Shown piece by piece: positions 30,500 through 38,778 of a DNA stretch of 49,350 bases; within the stretch, counting starts at the first letter, position 1; every line of letters begins with the position of its first letter. The position numbers and the translations under genes were made by a program. The notes beneath the pieces are model-generated. The model did not search any database and had not been told where the DNA came from. It saw nothing but the letters and a program-made list of their open reading frames with translations. The DNA is from Nitrospira sp. SB0677_bin_15 (GTDB lineage: Bacteria; Nitrospirota; Nitrospiria; Nitrospirales; UBA8639): contig VYFB01000155.1 in assembly GCA_009842645.1 (NCBI GenBank), positions 1 to 49,350 of the forward strand, read 5' to 3'.

Positions 30500-30641
30500 A
30501 ATGTGAGTCTTCCCTCAACAGTTCAAGCGCCGCTTGATTGACAATATCGGAGAGCGTTCGATCGCTTTCTGCCGATTTCAACTTCAGGGCACGATAGACC
30601 CCAGGGTTCAAGTAAACCGTCGTTCGCGCGCTATTGCCCAT
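30462..30641 (-). pseudogene. Truncated ribbon-helix-helix antitoxin
   Basis: Starts at 30641 with a good GAGAGGAAATTT ribosome site. Residues 3-45 are a CopG/RHH DNA-binding domain (ARTTVYLNPGVYRALKLKSA, then DIVNQAALELLRED). After LREDS the product continues as HYATPVLSVLRLR, which is the translated repeat at 30405-30499. Relatives of this type normally continue with an acidic toxin-binding tail followed by a RelE/BrnT-like toxin gene; neither is present. Loss of tail and toxin by repeat-associated deletion is inferred. Confidence 0.65.
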
Positions 30642-30927
30642 AAATTTCCTCTCGCAGGATGATGACAATGGTTTCAAATTATGGCATACGCAAACTCCGT
30701 TGCAGAACATCATGCGGAGTTTTCGAGAAGCAGGACAAACGTCGAGTATGTCTTCCAATTTTTCTTGACCATATTTGGTTTTCGAGTGTGGAGAGGACGA
30801 CAAGAACAATGGTAGGGGCGTGGTCCATGCGGTTCCGTTTCATTGTCTGTTGCAGCACTCACCTCTTTAAGAGACTTGCGACAAAAATTACACAATAACT
30901 CATCCCATTTCTCCCTTGGACGCCTTA

Positions 30928-31356
30928 TCACTTTGCGGGTTTCCACTCGCGCGCCAACCGCTGCGACTCGGCAAGCCGGTCAGGGGTCATTTTCGACAAG
31001 ACCACGTAGTCGTAGCCACCATTGAGCCCTAGCGTGGTCTTGTTCCGCTGCCCGCCAAAACCAGCGCACCGCCTCTGCCGCATCCTCCGGCACCCCACGG
31101 CCCTGGGGCATACATGAACCCGAAGTTGAACTGAGTTCTGAGCCTCAGCATTGCCCTTCTCGGCAAGGGCACGAAACACCTCGAAGGCAACAGGGTAATC
31201 ACGACGCTCAAACGCAACCATGGCCTCCTCAAGCCTCTGGGCTCCCGCTATAGGCGCACCAAGCAGCGCAAGTACCAGTAGCACTGAGGCGACCATGCCT
31301 TGACAGACAAAAGGGCATGCGGTGTATTCCCGATGGCCGACCTGTTCGAGAGTCAT
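30928..31356 (-). pseudogene. Frameshifted Sel1-repeat protein
   Basis: Residues from the ATG at 31356 give a signal-like segment (VLLVLALLGAPIAGAQ), then FERRDYPVAFEVFRALAEKG, the start of a Sel1 repeat. Homology then jumps frame: QFNFGFMYA is in a second frame and GRGVPEDAAEAVRWFWRAAE in a third. A duplicated CTGAGTT at 31131-31143 and an extra base near 31104-31109 account for the shifts. The original frame returns for the typical C-terminus KMTPDRLAESQRLAREWKP. So this is a shortened, inactive Sel1-like lipoprotein or exported-protein gene. Confidence 0.7.
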
Positions 31357-31561
31357 ATGCTGAATTTCTCCTTTACTCAAACAAGGCACTAGAGTATCAG
31401 ATTCTCGACATCGTTGATATTCCGAATGATCCTTGGCAGCGTGGGCACCCAACAATTGGTAAACAAGACCGAAAATACCAATTACGCTCTTGAGTAAATT
31501 AACTCAATAGAGGTTTCGCAAGCGCCAAAAGCAGGGCATGACAAGTCGATGCTCGGCTCCT

Positions 31562-31996
31562 TCACACCGGAATGACGCATAAGAAGGAACGTTGATTTTC
31601 TGCCACCAACCCTTCTATGCCTCTGTCCAGCGTGGCCAGTTGGCCATGACGTTGCATTGCAGTGGCCAGCAATACGGCATCTGTAATCTGCCGGTATCCC
31701 TGAAGGCGAACGCCAAGTGAATCGGGTAGGCGCACGATGGACTGGTCCAACGGCCAGAACACATGGGAACCCAATTGCGTCAGTCTCTCCAAAACCCCGA
31801 TGGCGTCAAGAGGGGTGACGGTGTGATGGACCACCAAGGGGTTGCAGGAGACTCGGACAAACCCCGCCTCTGTCAATGTGCAGGTTGCCCAACCTTCCTC
31901 CCGATGAGCTTCAAACCACGTCCAAGCTGCGGCATGGTGTACATGATTGGGCCAGGCAAGAGCGATAAGGACGTTCACGTCCGGCAGGTAAGTCAC
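31562..31996 (-). CDS. vapC: VapC-family PIN-domain toxin
   Basis: 144-aa PIN-domain ribonuclease, likely cleaving tRNA or rRNA when free of antitoxin. The acidic catalytic set is intact: Asp6 (LPDVNVLIALAW), Glu43 (LTEAGFVR), Asp106 (QITDAVLLATA) and Asp124. Its ATG overlaps the stop of the VapB gene (ATGA). This is the only complete module in the 30-33 kb patch. Confidence 0.92.
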   Translation of the reverse strand: MTYLPDVNVLIALAWPNHVHHAAAWTWFEAHREEGWATCTLTEAGFVRVSCNPLVVHHTVTPLDAIGVLERLTQLGSHVFWPLDQSIVRLPDSLGVRLQGYRQITDAVLLATAMQRHGQLATLDRGIEGLVAENQRSFLCVIPV

Positions 31997-32220
31997 GGCC
32001 AGTCGCTCAAGGACCGGTAGACGTCATCGCTGGTAATAGGACCGGCGTCGGAGGCAGCGGCAAAAACAGTGCCTTCCCTTTGCTCCATCGCGACATGCGC
32101 GCTTCGGAACCCGCGCCGTGCCAGATCAGAAATGGCACGGCCAAGACTGGTACCGTTCCGTTCGGCAAGCGCTCGAGCGACCGCCAGTACATCATTATCG
32201 ATGGTGATGGTTGTTCGCAT
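31993..32220 (-). CDS. vapB: VapB-type antitoxin
   Basis: 75 aa. The N-terminal MRTTITIDNDVLAVARALAE is a ribbon-helix-helix DNA-binding strand and helix, and the C-terminal part (SDAGPITSDDVYRSL) should wrap the VapC active site. It would repress its own promoter with VapC. The promoter at 32227-32255 places the transcription start at or within a base or two of the ATG, and no ribosome-binding site exists, so the mRNA is probably leaderless. Confidence 0.88.
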   Translation of the reverse strand: MRTTITIDNDVLAVARALAERNGTSLGRAISDLARRGFRSAHVAMEQREGTVFAAASDAGPITSDDVYRSLSDWP

Positions 32221-32226
32221 GGCAGC

Positions 32227-32255
32227 ATCATCGCATCAATGCATCGCTGTGTCAA
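32227..32255 (-). promoter_or_regulatory. vapBC promoter giving a leaderless transcript
   Basis: TTGACA (32255-32250) and GATGAT (32232-32227) are 17 bp apart. Only six bases separate the -10 box from the vapB ATG. Confidence 0.5.
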
Positions 32256-32300
32256 TCAAAGAGAGTTCTCGCCGATCCCAGAATTATCCGTCGATTCTTG

Positions 32301-32471
32301 ATGCCCTACCTGCTCGACACCAACGTCGTCTCGGACCTCGTGCGCAATCCACAAGGACAGGTGATGCAACACATTCGCGAGGTCGGCGAAGCACAGGTCT
32401 GCACCAGCATCATCGTTGCTGCAGAACTTCGTTACGGGGCTGCCAGGAAGGGATCGGCCCGACTGACCAAG
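32301..32471 (+). pseudogene. 5' fragment of a vapC PIN-toxin gene
   Basis: The frame opens MPYLLDTNVVSDLVRNPQG, a PIN-domain N-terminus with its first catalytic Asp, and runs through IIVAAELRYGAARKGSARLT (about 57 residues). It then passes into reverse-strand transposase sequence, and the resulting hybrid ORF runs to 32666. The remaining acidic residues of the PIN fold are missing. No antitoxin gene stands in front: the sequence there is the promoter of the divergent vapBC. Confidence 0.7.
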
Positions 32472-32761
32472 AGCCCGGCCTGGCTGAGCGCACTCGCTCA
32501 ACAATCATTCTCCCAGGTCAATGGCCCAATCTTCGCATGCAACACGGGCGCGTCGCCCGCCGAGGCGGCCACCGGCTTCCCCTCACTGTCGAAGATCGCA
32601 GGCACGCCGGCCAGGCGGTGCTCCTGCCACGGCTTAATCGGGTTCGGATGCACGTCAAACGGCTGAGCGAGTTCTGTCAGGGTCTGTTCCTCGCGGATGG
32701 CTGCCAGCGCCATCTGGGTTGTAAAAGCCAGGCGATGGGTTCGGCGGGGTCGTCTCATCAT
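32472..32761 (-). mobile_element. IS3-family transposase OrfA remnant
   Basis: From ATG 32761, with GAGGAGGAATC upstream, the frame reads MMRRPRRTHRLAFTTQMALA and LTELAQPFDVHPNPIKPWQE, a helix-turn-helix OrfA start, and ends HAKIGPLTWENDC before a stop. The stop sits where related OrfA proteins read END-FLE; the same frame then resumes as ASALSQAGLL, so point changes have broken it. OrfB is absent. The 3' break coincides with the truncated vapC. No terminal inverted repeats were identified. Confidence 0.7.
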
Positions 32762-33019
32762 GATTCCTCCTCATTGACGGCAATGATGCCGCTGATGAGC
32801 AGAAATGTCACTTATCCCTCTTGTTCAGATTTCCCGAGACACCTCTGTTCCATGGAGATCAGAGTTTTTATACAGGTATCTAAAAATCGTGAAATTCTGC
32901 GTCTTCCGGTTTCGTTCAATAGGGTGATTCAGGAGGAAGTCAATCAGAACGTGTCCTGAATGCGATGAAATGGGGCGAAAGGGTTGTTGTCCATACCCCT
33001 TGACGTTCGGCGTGACGTG

Positions 33020-33460
33020 CTACCGCGTTTCGTGTTCGTCCCCGATTTCCGTAGCGTCGTGCTCACCAAAAATCGCACTGTCGTGCGTGTAGTGTTTGAA
33101 CTCCAGCAAATTGTGTGAGGGGTCTTCGAGAAAAAACGTCTGATGTTCCAACCGGGTGCCTGGAAATCGACGGCGAGGCTGTTGGTAAAACTTCAGCCCG
33201 CGGGTCCTGGCCCGTTCCGCCAGTTCCTTCCATTCCGTTTCGTCCGTAAACACTAATCCGAAATGTCGAGGATAGATGCCTTTCTGCCTGGACAGCGGCT
33301 CCGTGGTCAATTGCGCCACAATCTGATGATGATTGAATTCCATCACCATGGCGTGCGGCGACCGGCGTCCCAGCGTGCAGCCCAGACCGCCCACGTAAAA
33401 TTTCCTGGCTTCTTCCAGATCGTGTACGGGAAAGGCCAAATGAAAGATGACGGATCCCAC
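33020..33460 (-). CDS. VOC-family (glyoxalase/bleomycin-resistance fold) protein
   Basis: 146 aa with the paired beta-alpha-beta-beta-beta units of the vicinal-oxygen-chelate fold. FHLAFPVHDLEEARKFYVG opens unit one with a metal-ligand-like His, and FFLEDPSHNLLEFKHY closes unit two with the typical Glu. The substrate cannot be told from the sequence; glyoxalase, dioxygenase and resistance proteins share the fold. It lies 21 bp after the unknown gene at 33482-34048 on the same strand and is likely cotranscribed. Confidence 0.85.
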   Translation of the reverse strand: MGSVIFHLAFPVHDLEEARKFYVGGLGCTLGRRSPHAMVMEFNHHQIVAQLTTEPLSRQKGIYPRHFGLVFTDETEWKELAERARTRGLKFYQQPRRRFPGTRLEHQTFFLEDPSHNLLEFKHYTHDSAIFGEHDATEIGDEHETR

Positions 33461-33481
33461 CTTGCTCGATTCTGCCGTTGC

Positions 33482-34048
33482 TTAATGCAGGAGAATGTCT
33501 TTGGCCCGTTGGTGCGGAGGATTCTGCATGCGGTCCAAGTCCTGGCGAACGAGGCCCAGGCCGGTCACGCATAGTTCGAAGTTCGTCGAAAGTTTTTGAA
33601 ACAGCACCGGCGGTTCGTTCCGCTCACCGTGTTGAAAGCCGGCGACGATCCGGTACGAGCGTTTCCCGGCTTTCACGTAATTCACGAAATAATCCTTGTG
33701 GTAAATCAGTCCGCCGGTTTTGATATAGCGAAGATATTCCGGAAACAATCCCGCGATGAACAGCGTCAAGTTGCCGATGTGTCGGTGAATGCTCCGTTCC
33801 CGGTCCGGAGTAGGAGCGTCCGTCGCAAGTTCGGATTCGTATAAGAGTTCGGCCACCGTTTCGACGCGTTGTCCGCGCTGGTTCTTGATGTGTTGGAGTT
33901 GGTCGACGTGTGAGAATTCGACGAGCAGATTGGAGAGGTACGCGGTGACGTTGAAATCGGGCCACCCCAGTGACTCGGTGAAGCTGCGTTCCGTCAGCGA
34001 CACGAACAATTGCCTGAGTGGATGATGTTGAGAAACAACGGCCGCCAT
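33482..34048 (-). CDS. Conserved-looking hypothetical protein (188 aa)
   Basis: I do not recognise this family. It is soluble, rich in aromatic and charged residues, with no signal peptide or membrane helix. Notable segments are TERSFTESLGWPDFNVTAYL near residue 19, RERSIHRHIGNLTLFIAGLF near residue 83, and IYHKDYFVNYVKAGKRSYRI near residue 114. Codon use and an upstream TCCTCCC complement (GGGAGGA about eight bases before the ATG) support a real gene. It is followed by the VOC gene and preceded by murJ's downstream end. Confidence 0.75.
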   Translation of the reverse strand: MAAVVSQHHPLRQLFVSLTERSFTESLGWPDFNVTAYLSNLLVEFSHVDQLQHIKNQRGQRVETVAELLYESELATDAPTPDRERSIHRHIGNLTLFIAGLFPEYLRYIKTGGLIYHKDYFVNYVKAGKRSYRIVAGFQHGERNEPPVLFQKLSTNFELCVTGLGLVRQDLDRMQNPPHQRAKDILLH

Positions 34049-34095
34049 CTTCCCTCCTTTGACCCGTTTACAGCGCGGATCGTTCCATCACTAAT

Positions 34096-35727
34096 CTATT
34101 TTCCCCGATTCCCTCCGGTGACTGTCAAGAACAAATGTGACCGGGCTGTCATTTGTTGAACGAGCTTCCACAGGACTTCCAGTTCTTTGGAGTGAAACAA
34201 GGCCTGTATGCCGACGTAGCCGGTCGTGCTCAAGCCGATGCCGACTGTCAGCATGATGCCCTTGGCAATCCATTCGTCTGCGCGATGCCAGACCGCCAAA
34301 TCCGCAATCCAGAGACAGATCAGGATCACGGGGATGGTCGCGAGTCCGGCTCGGCCGAGTGAACGGCCGATTCCTTGCCAATCAATGCCGCCCAGTCGAT
34401 ACGTCAGAATGCCGGTCAAGACACTGATGTTCACCATGGCCGAGAGCGCCGTAGCCAGAGCCAGGCCGGCGTGCTCAAACGGCTGCATCAGGAGTAACGC
34501 CAGGATGATATTGATAAGCATAGCGGCCACGGCTGCGAAAGCCGGGGTCTTCGTATCCTGGAGCGAGTAAAAGGCCGTGACGATGATGCGAATGCCCGCG
34601 AAGGCCCACAGCCCGACCGCATAGGCCAACACCGCGGCGGCGGTGGCTTGGGTGTCCGTGGCGGAAAAGGCACCGTGTTCAAACAACAGGTGTACGATGG
34701 GACCCCGAAGAAAAATAATCCCGATCATGGCCGGCAGGATCATGAAGCCAATCATGCGAAGGCCGAATCCCAACGTATCCCGCAGTTCATCCAAGGCCCC
34801 GCGCGACGCCTGATCCGACAGGGTGGGCAGAATGGCCGTGGCCAGGGCTACCCCGAAAATGCCCAAGGGAAATTGGATCAAGCGCATGCCGTAAAACAGG
34901 TACGTGGGGCCGCCGGGAAAGTACGACGCCAGGATCGTGCTCACAGTGATGTTGATCTGCACCACGGAGAGTCCAAGCAACGACGGGATGATCAAGGTGC
35001 CGATCTTCCGCACCCCGGGGTGCCCTGGGTTGAATCGCCATTGGAAGAGCAGGCCGTGTTTCTGAATGCCGGGTAGTTGCATGACGAACTGCGTCAGTCC
35101 GCCTGCCACAACCCCGAGGGCGATGCCCAAGGCCGGTTCCTCCAATGCCGGGGACAATACCAGCGCCGAGAGGATAATGCAGACGTTGAAAAACACCGGA
35201 CCTAGGGCTGGGGCGGCAAAGGCTCGCAGGGAATTCAGCATACCCATGGTCAAGGCCGCGAGACTGATGAAGATCAAATACGGGAACATGATTCGGGTCA
35301 GGATAGTCGTGAGGCTCAACCGTTCGAGGTCATCATGAAACCCGGGCGCCAGGACCCACACCAGGCCCGGGGCGGCGATCACGCCGAGCAGGGTAATCAG
35401 CGTGACGATGGACAGGAGCGTGGTAAACGCGGCGCTGGCCAGTTCCCAGGTTTCTTTTTTGCTGCGCAGGGTGTGGTATTCGGTAAAGACGGGGATAAAG
35501 GCAGAGGACATAGAGCCCTCGGCCAGGAGTTCGCGCAACAGGTTGGGAATGCGATAGGCCACGAAAAATGCATCGGCCGCAATCGTCGCCCCCAACAGTC
35601 GCGCGAGCAGAATATCGCGCACCAGTCCCAGGATGCGGCTGGAAAACGTCGCTGTACCGATGAGACCAGCGACTCCGGCGATAGCGCGGTGCTCGTCGGC
35701 GTTCGGCGATTTGGGTTCCGAAGACAT
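34096..35727 (-). CDS. murJ: Lipid II flippase MurJ (MviN)
   Basis: Flips the peptidoglycan precursor lipid II across the inner membrane. 543 aa with about 14 hydrophobic spans of the MOP superfamily. The N-terminus GTATFSSRILGLVRDILLARLLG carries the conserved Ser-Arg and Arg-Asp residues of the MurJ cavity. The start at 35727 (MSSEPKSPN) gives a short cytoplasmic tail before helix 1; the frame is open to 35802 but that part has a different character. It complements the mre/mrdA/rodA wall-elongation set. Confidence 0.94.
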   Translation of the reverse strand: MSSEPKSPNADEHRAIAGVAGLIGTATFSSRILGLVRDILLARLLGATIAADAFFVAYRIPNLLRELLAEGSMSSAFIPVFTEYHTLRSKKETWELASAAFTTLLSIVTLITLLGVIAAPGLVWVLAPGFHDDLERLSLTTILTRIMFPYLIFISLAALTMGMLNSLRAFAAPALGPVFFNVCIILSALVLSPALEEPALGIALGVVAGGLTQFVMQLPGIQKHGLLFQWRFNPGHPGVRKIGTLIIPSLLGLSVVQINITVSTILASYFPGGPTYLFYGMRLIQFPLGIFGVALATAILPTLSDQASRGALDELRDTLGFGLRMIGFMILPAMIGIIFLRGPIVHLLFEHGAFSATDTQATAAAVLAYAVGLWAFAGIRIIVTAFYSLQDTKTPAFAAVAAMLINIILALLLMQPFEHAGLALATALSAMVNISVLTGILTYRLGGIDWQGIGRSLGRAGLATIPVILICLWIADLAVWHRADEWIAKGIMLTVGIGLSTTGYVGIQALFHSKELEVLWKLVQQMTARSHLFLTVTGGNRGK

Positions 35728-35798
35728 GAAAGAGATTCTAGACGAACGTGACCGGGGAATCCAGAAAGCGAACGGCACGGGCCGCACGGAATCGTGCC

Positions 35799-36785
35799 TC
35801 ATAGGCCGCCCCGGTCCTGGCGCGGGATGGTCAGTTTCGCCTCGATGAACTTCTGGTGCGGCAACTCGAACGATTTGGCGATCTGGCGAATCGCTTCGAT
35901 CTCGTCATGGGAAGTGTTCTCCGCGGCATTGGCAATGGCGAACAGGCATCGCAGAAACGCTTTGCGCTCTTCGATGGTGGTGTGGCGGCAAAATCCGCTG
36001 GTAAGCCGCACGAGATCCAGACCGTGCATGATCCGGGCCTGACTCATCCCGGTGATCAACCGGGCTTCATCCGCGGGCACGTTCCAGAGTTCCCTGAGAG
36101 CGACGTTCATGGCCTCGCGTTCCCGGTGGCACACTTCGTTGTCCACCCAGGCCACGTGGGCCATCAGCCCTGCGGCCAAACAGATTTTCCGGGCCTCCGT
36201 CTCGGGAATCGACAGGATGCGTCCCTGCTGCTCCAACTCCGAAGTCAACTGGAAGTAAATCGTGTTCTTGATGAAATCTTCGATCCGGTCCTCGCGTGTC
36301 CCCTGACTGGCCTTGCGTTTCAGGGTTTTTCGAAAGGGCGCAGTAAGGTGGACCAACAGGCCGGTACTGCGTCCTTCGAGGTCCTGACGAACGTCTTCTA
36401 CAAACGCCGACTCCGTGACGACACCCTTCGACAAGCTTCCTTCGACTTCGCTCAGGACAGGCAGGGCAGTCTCGGGGGTGTCACCTACAGCCCGGCCGCT
36501 CCCGTCGCCCGCGACCAGTTTCTCCAAGGTCTCAAGCACGAGTTGTTTGTCCCCGGAAGATCGAATGCCGGATAGGACGCGGTCGAGTAAATCGCGGCGT
36601 TCGGCGTCGCTCACCGCATGCGTCATATAGAGTTCCAGTTGCATCCACTCTTCCCCGGAAATATCCGGGAGCAGGAACAGGAGTTCCTTCAACGCATTGA
36701 TTTCGTCCTGCTCCAGCCGGCCGTCGATCCATGCGATGCCGATCATCAATTTTCCGAGATCCAGAATAAAATCTCTCGTTGCCAT
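35799..36785 (-). CDS. TerB-like domain protein with an in-frame repeat insertion
   Basis: 328 aa. The N-terminal region (MIGIAWIDGRLEQDEINALK near residue 14) and the C-terminal half (LMAHVAWVDNEVCHREREAM near residue 207) each resemble the helical TerB fold, with acidic metal-binding residues. TerB proteins are linked to tellurite and stress responses, but the biochemical role is unknown. Between the two halves, about residues 108-120 (LPVLSEVEGSLSKG) are translated repeat DNA, 36424-36462. It lies upstream of murJ with a 71-bp gap. Confidence 0.8.
   Translation of the reverse strand: MATRDFILDLGKLMIGIAWIDGRLEQDEINALKELLFLLPDISGEEWMQLELYMTHAVSDAERRDLLDRVLSGIRSSGDKQLVLETLEKLVAGDGSGRAVGDTPETALPVLSEVEGSLSKGVVTESAFVEDVRQDLEGRSTGLLVHLTAPFRKTLKRKASQGTREDRIEDFIKNTIYFQLTSELEQQGRILSIPETEARKICLAAGLMAHVAWVDNEVCHREREAMNVALRELWNVPADEARLITGMSQARIMHGLDLVRLTSGFCRHTTIEERKAFLRCLFAIANAAENTSHDEIEAIRQIAKSFELPHQKFIEAKLTIPRQDRGGL
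36424..36462. repeat. CCTTCGAC...GTCGAAGG-type repeat inside a coding region
   Basis: CCCTTCGACAAGCTTCCTTCGACTTCGCTCAGGACAGG-like sequence, the same family as 29944-30068 and 30405-30499. It is 39 bp (13 codons) and keeps the TerB-like frame open. Confidence 0.7.
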
Positions 36786-36910
36786 GCATCCTCCGTTCCC
36801 CGTGGCCGCATTGTTTCATTGACACGAAAACGACCCTTTCTATAGCATCTTTCGGAGTTTTTGTCTTTGGAAAACGCGGTATCAATGAGGATGAATGGGG
36901 TTGCAAGGTT

Positions 36911-37095
36911 GTAGGGGCGACCGGTCGTTCGCCCCTACCAGACACCCCCTCACCCCAGCCCTCTCCCGCAAGGGGCGAGGGAGTTAACGGTTCTACCTCC
37001 CCTTACCCCTCCTTACAAAGGAGGGGAACGAAAGAACCCTCTCTCCCATTTCCTGCATTAAGCGGGAAATAGGGAGAGGGCTGGGGTGAGGGGGG
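36911..37095. repeat. Repeat cluster between the TerB-like gene and the spermidine synthase-like gene
   Basis: Three units fill the 371-bp gap 36786-37156: GTAGGGGCGA...TCGCCCCTAC (36911-36938), a CCCTCACCCC hairpin (36945-36982), and a second in opposite orientation with a longer stem (37037-37095). A CCTTACCCCTCCTTACAAAGGAGGGG stretch lies between. No gene is seen. Confidence 0.7.
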
Positions 37096-37156
37096 AAATT
37101 GTCAACGAATACGTGAATACATGCAGCGGACACGCAGATCCGCCCCTACGCAATAC

Positions 37157-38704
37157 ATGGATACGAACGTCACTCCTGCATCGCCGTACCCGTGGGGCCG
37201 GCTGTGGTTTTTCGGCACGGCCTTTACCACGGGTGCCGTGGTCATGGCCCTGGAAATTTTGGGCAGTCGTCTGCTCGCCCCGGTGTTCGGCACTTCGCTG
37301 TTCGTCTGGGGCGCGTTGATCGGAGTCGTCCTCGCGGCCATGAGCAGCGGTTATTCCACCGGCGGCTGGCTGGCCGACCGGCGTACGCCCGGTGCGGTGT
37401 TGCCTTGGTTACTGTTGGGCTCGGGTGCATGGACCCTCCTGTTGGCCGGGGTGGGACAGCCGATTGTGTTTACGGTCTCGCAATGGACCGCGGACCCGCG
37501 ATGGGGTCCCTGTCTCGCGGCCAGCGTCCTGCTGGCGGTTCCGGCCTTCGGGTTAAGCGGTGTGCTCCCCGTGCTCCTGCGGTTGGCCATTGCCGATATA
37601 GGACACCTGGGCCGGCACACCGGGGCGATGATCGCCGTCTCCACCATCGGCAGCCTGGTCGGGACGTGGGGCACTTCGTTTTTCCTGTTGACGTGGTTGG
37701 GGAGTTTGACCCTGGTTGCGGTCCTGGGTGTCGTGCTGGTGATCCTGGGCTTGGGCTGGTTGTGGTGGAGCCGCCGGGTCAAGGGGCTGGCACTGGTGCC
37801 GGTCGTCGGGATACTGGGCGGGCTGGTTTGGCTGGGGTTCCATCCGGTTCTCATCTATCCGCCGGTGCTCCACCAGGAAGACAGCCCGTATCAGCAGGTG
37901 CAGGTCCGCGATGAGAAAGGCCTGCGCTTCCTGGTACTGGATAATACCTTCCACGCGATCATGTGGCAGCCCGACCCGGTGCGATTGGCACTGCCGTACA
38001 GCCAGATGATGATGGCCGCTCTGGCATTGCATCCCGAGCCGCAACGGGGACTGATCCTGGGGCAGGGCGGCGGGTCCATTGCCAAATGGCTGGAGCGGCA
38101 TTGGCCGGACCTGGAACTGGACGTGGTTGAAATGGACCCCTCGGTCGTCGAAGCGGCTGAGCGGTTTTTTGAATATCAGGCACCCGCCAACCACCACGTG
38201 TACGTCCGGGACGCGCGCGTCTTTTTGGCAAGGAAGGTCGCGCAATACGACGTCATCTGGGTGGATGTCTTCGCCCGGCACCAGATCCCGTTTCACTTGA
38301 CCACGACGGAATTTTTTACCGAATTACGCGCGCACCTGAGCCCCAACGGCGTGGTGGCGGTGAACCTGGCCTCTTCGGATTCGGACCTGGACCGGATCAG
38401 GGCCGAGGCCGTGGTGTCCACGATGAAAACCTCGTTCCCGCACGTGGAGACGTACAGTATTCCCGCCCCGACCTGGCTCCGCACCAAACCCGGGTCGGTG
38501 AACCTGATTTTCTTTGCCGGTCACCGCCCGTTACACATGGACTCCGACGAGTTTGCCCTGGCTACGATGATCCTGCTGAATCAAGACAAAATGCCGCCCG
38601 AAGTCCTCCCCTTTCTGAATGCCGCCAAAGCCCCGGCCTGGAACCCCGGCCTCATCCTGACCGACGACTTCTCCCCCTTCGACATCCTGCAAGGGAGCGG
38701 GTGA
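37157..38704 (+). CDS. Membrane-bound spermidine synthase-like protein
   Basis: 515 aa from ATG 37157 (an in-frame ATG at 37121 lies at the edge of repeat DNA). The first half has about seven to eight membrane helices beginning GAVVMALEILGSRLLAPVFG, a hallmark of fused spermidine synthases. The second half is a Rossmann-type aminopropyltransferase or methyltransferase fold with LILGQGGGSIAKWLERHWPD, VVEMDPSVVEAAERFF and a DVIWVDVF segment. The role may be polyamine synthesis or an unrelated transfer reaction; the canonical SpeE gatekeeper residues are not clear. Confidence 0.85.
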   Translation: MDTNVTPASPYPWGRLWFFGTAFTTGAVVMALEILGSRLLAPVFGTSLFVWGALIGVVLAAMSSGYSTGGWLADRRTPGAVLPWLLLGSGAWTLLLAGVGQPIVFTVSQWTADPRWGPCLAASVLLAVPAFGLSGVLPVLLRLAIADIGHLGRHTGAMIAVSTIGSLVGTWGTSFFLLTWLGSLTLVAVLGVVLVILGLGWLWWSRRVKGLALVPVVGILGGLVWLGFHPVLIYPPVLHQEDSPYQQVQVRDEKGLRFLVLDNTFHAIMWQPDPVRLALPYSQMMMAALALHPEPQRGLILGQGGGSIAKWLERHWPDLELDVVEMDPSVVEAAERFFEYQAPANHHVYVRDARVFLARKVAQYDVIWVDVFARHQIPFHLTTTEFFTELRAHLSPNGVVAVNLASSDSDLDRIRAEAVVSTMKTSFPHVETYSIPAPTWLRTKPGSVNLIFFAGHRPLHMDSDEFALATMILLNQDKMPPEVLPFLNAAKAPAWNPGLILTDDFSPFDILQGSG

Positions 38705-38778
38705 GGGTACGCATCCTGTACATCCGGTGCAGAAAGATCTATGCCGGTTGCCGAGAAATGTCCTAACCAACGAATTAA

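Noticed and set aside
30710-30946. A 78-codon minus-strand frame with two Cys groups (CNFC and CSC) between the antitoxin and the Sel1 remnant
   Set aside because: No ribosome site, no recognisable family and odd composition; it overlaps other open frames equally well. It may be the remnant of a lost gene but cannot be supported.
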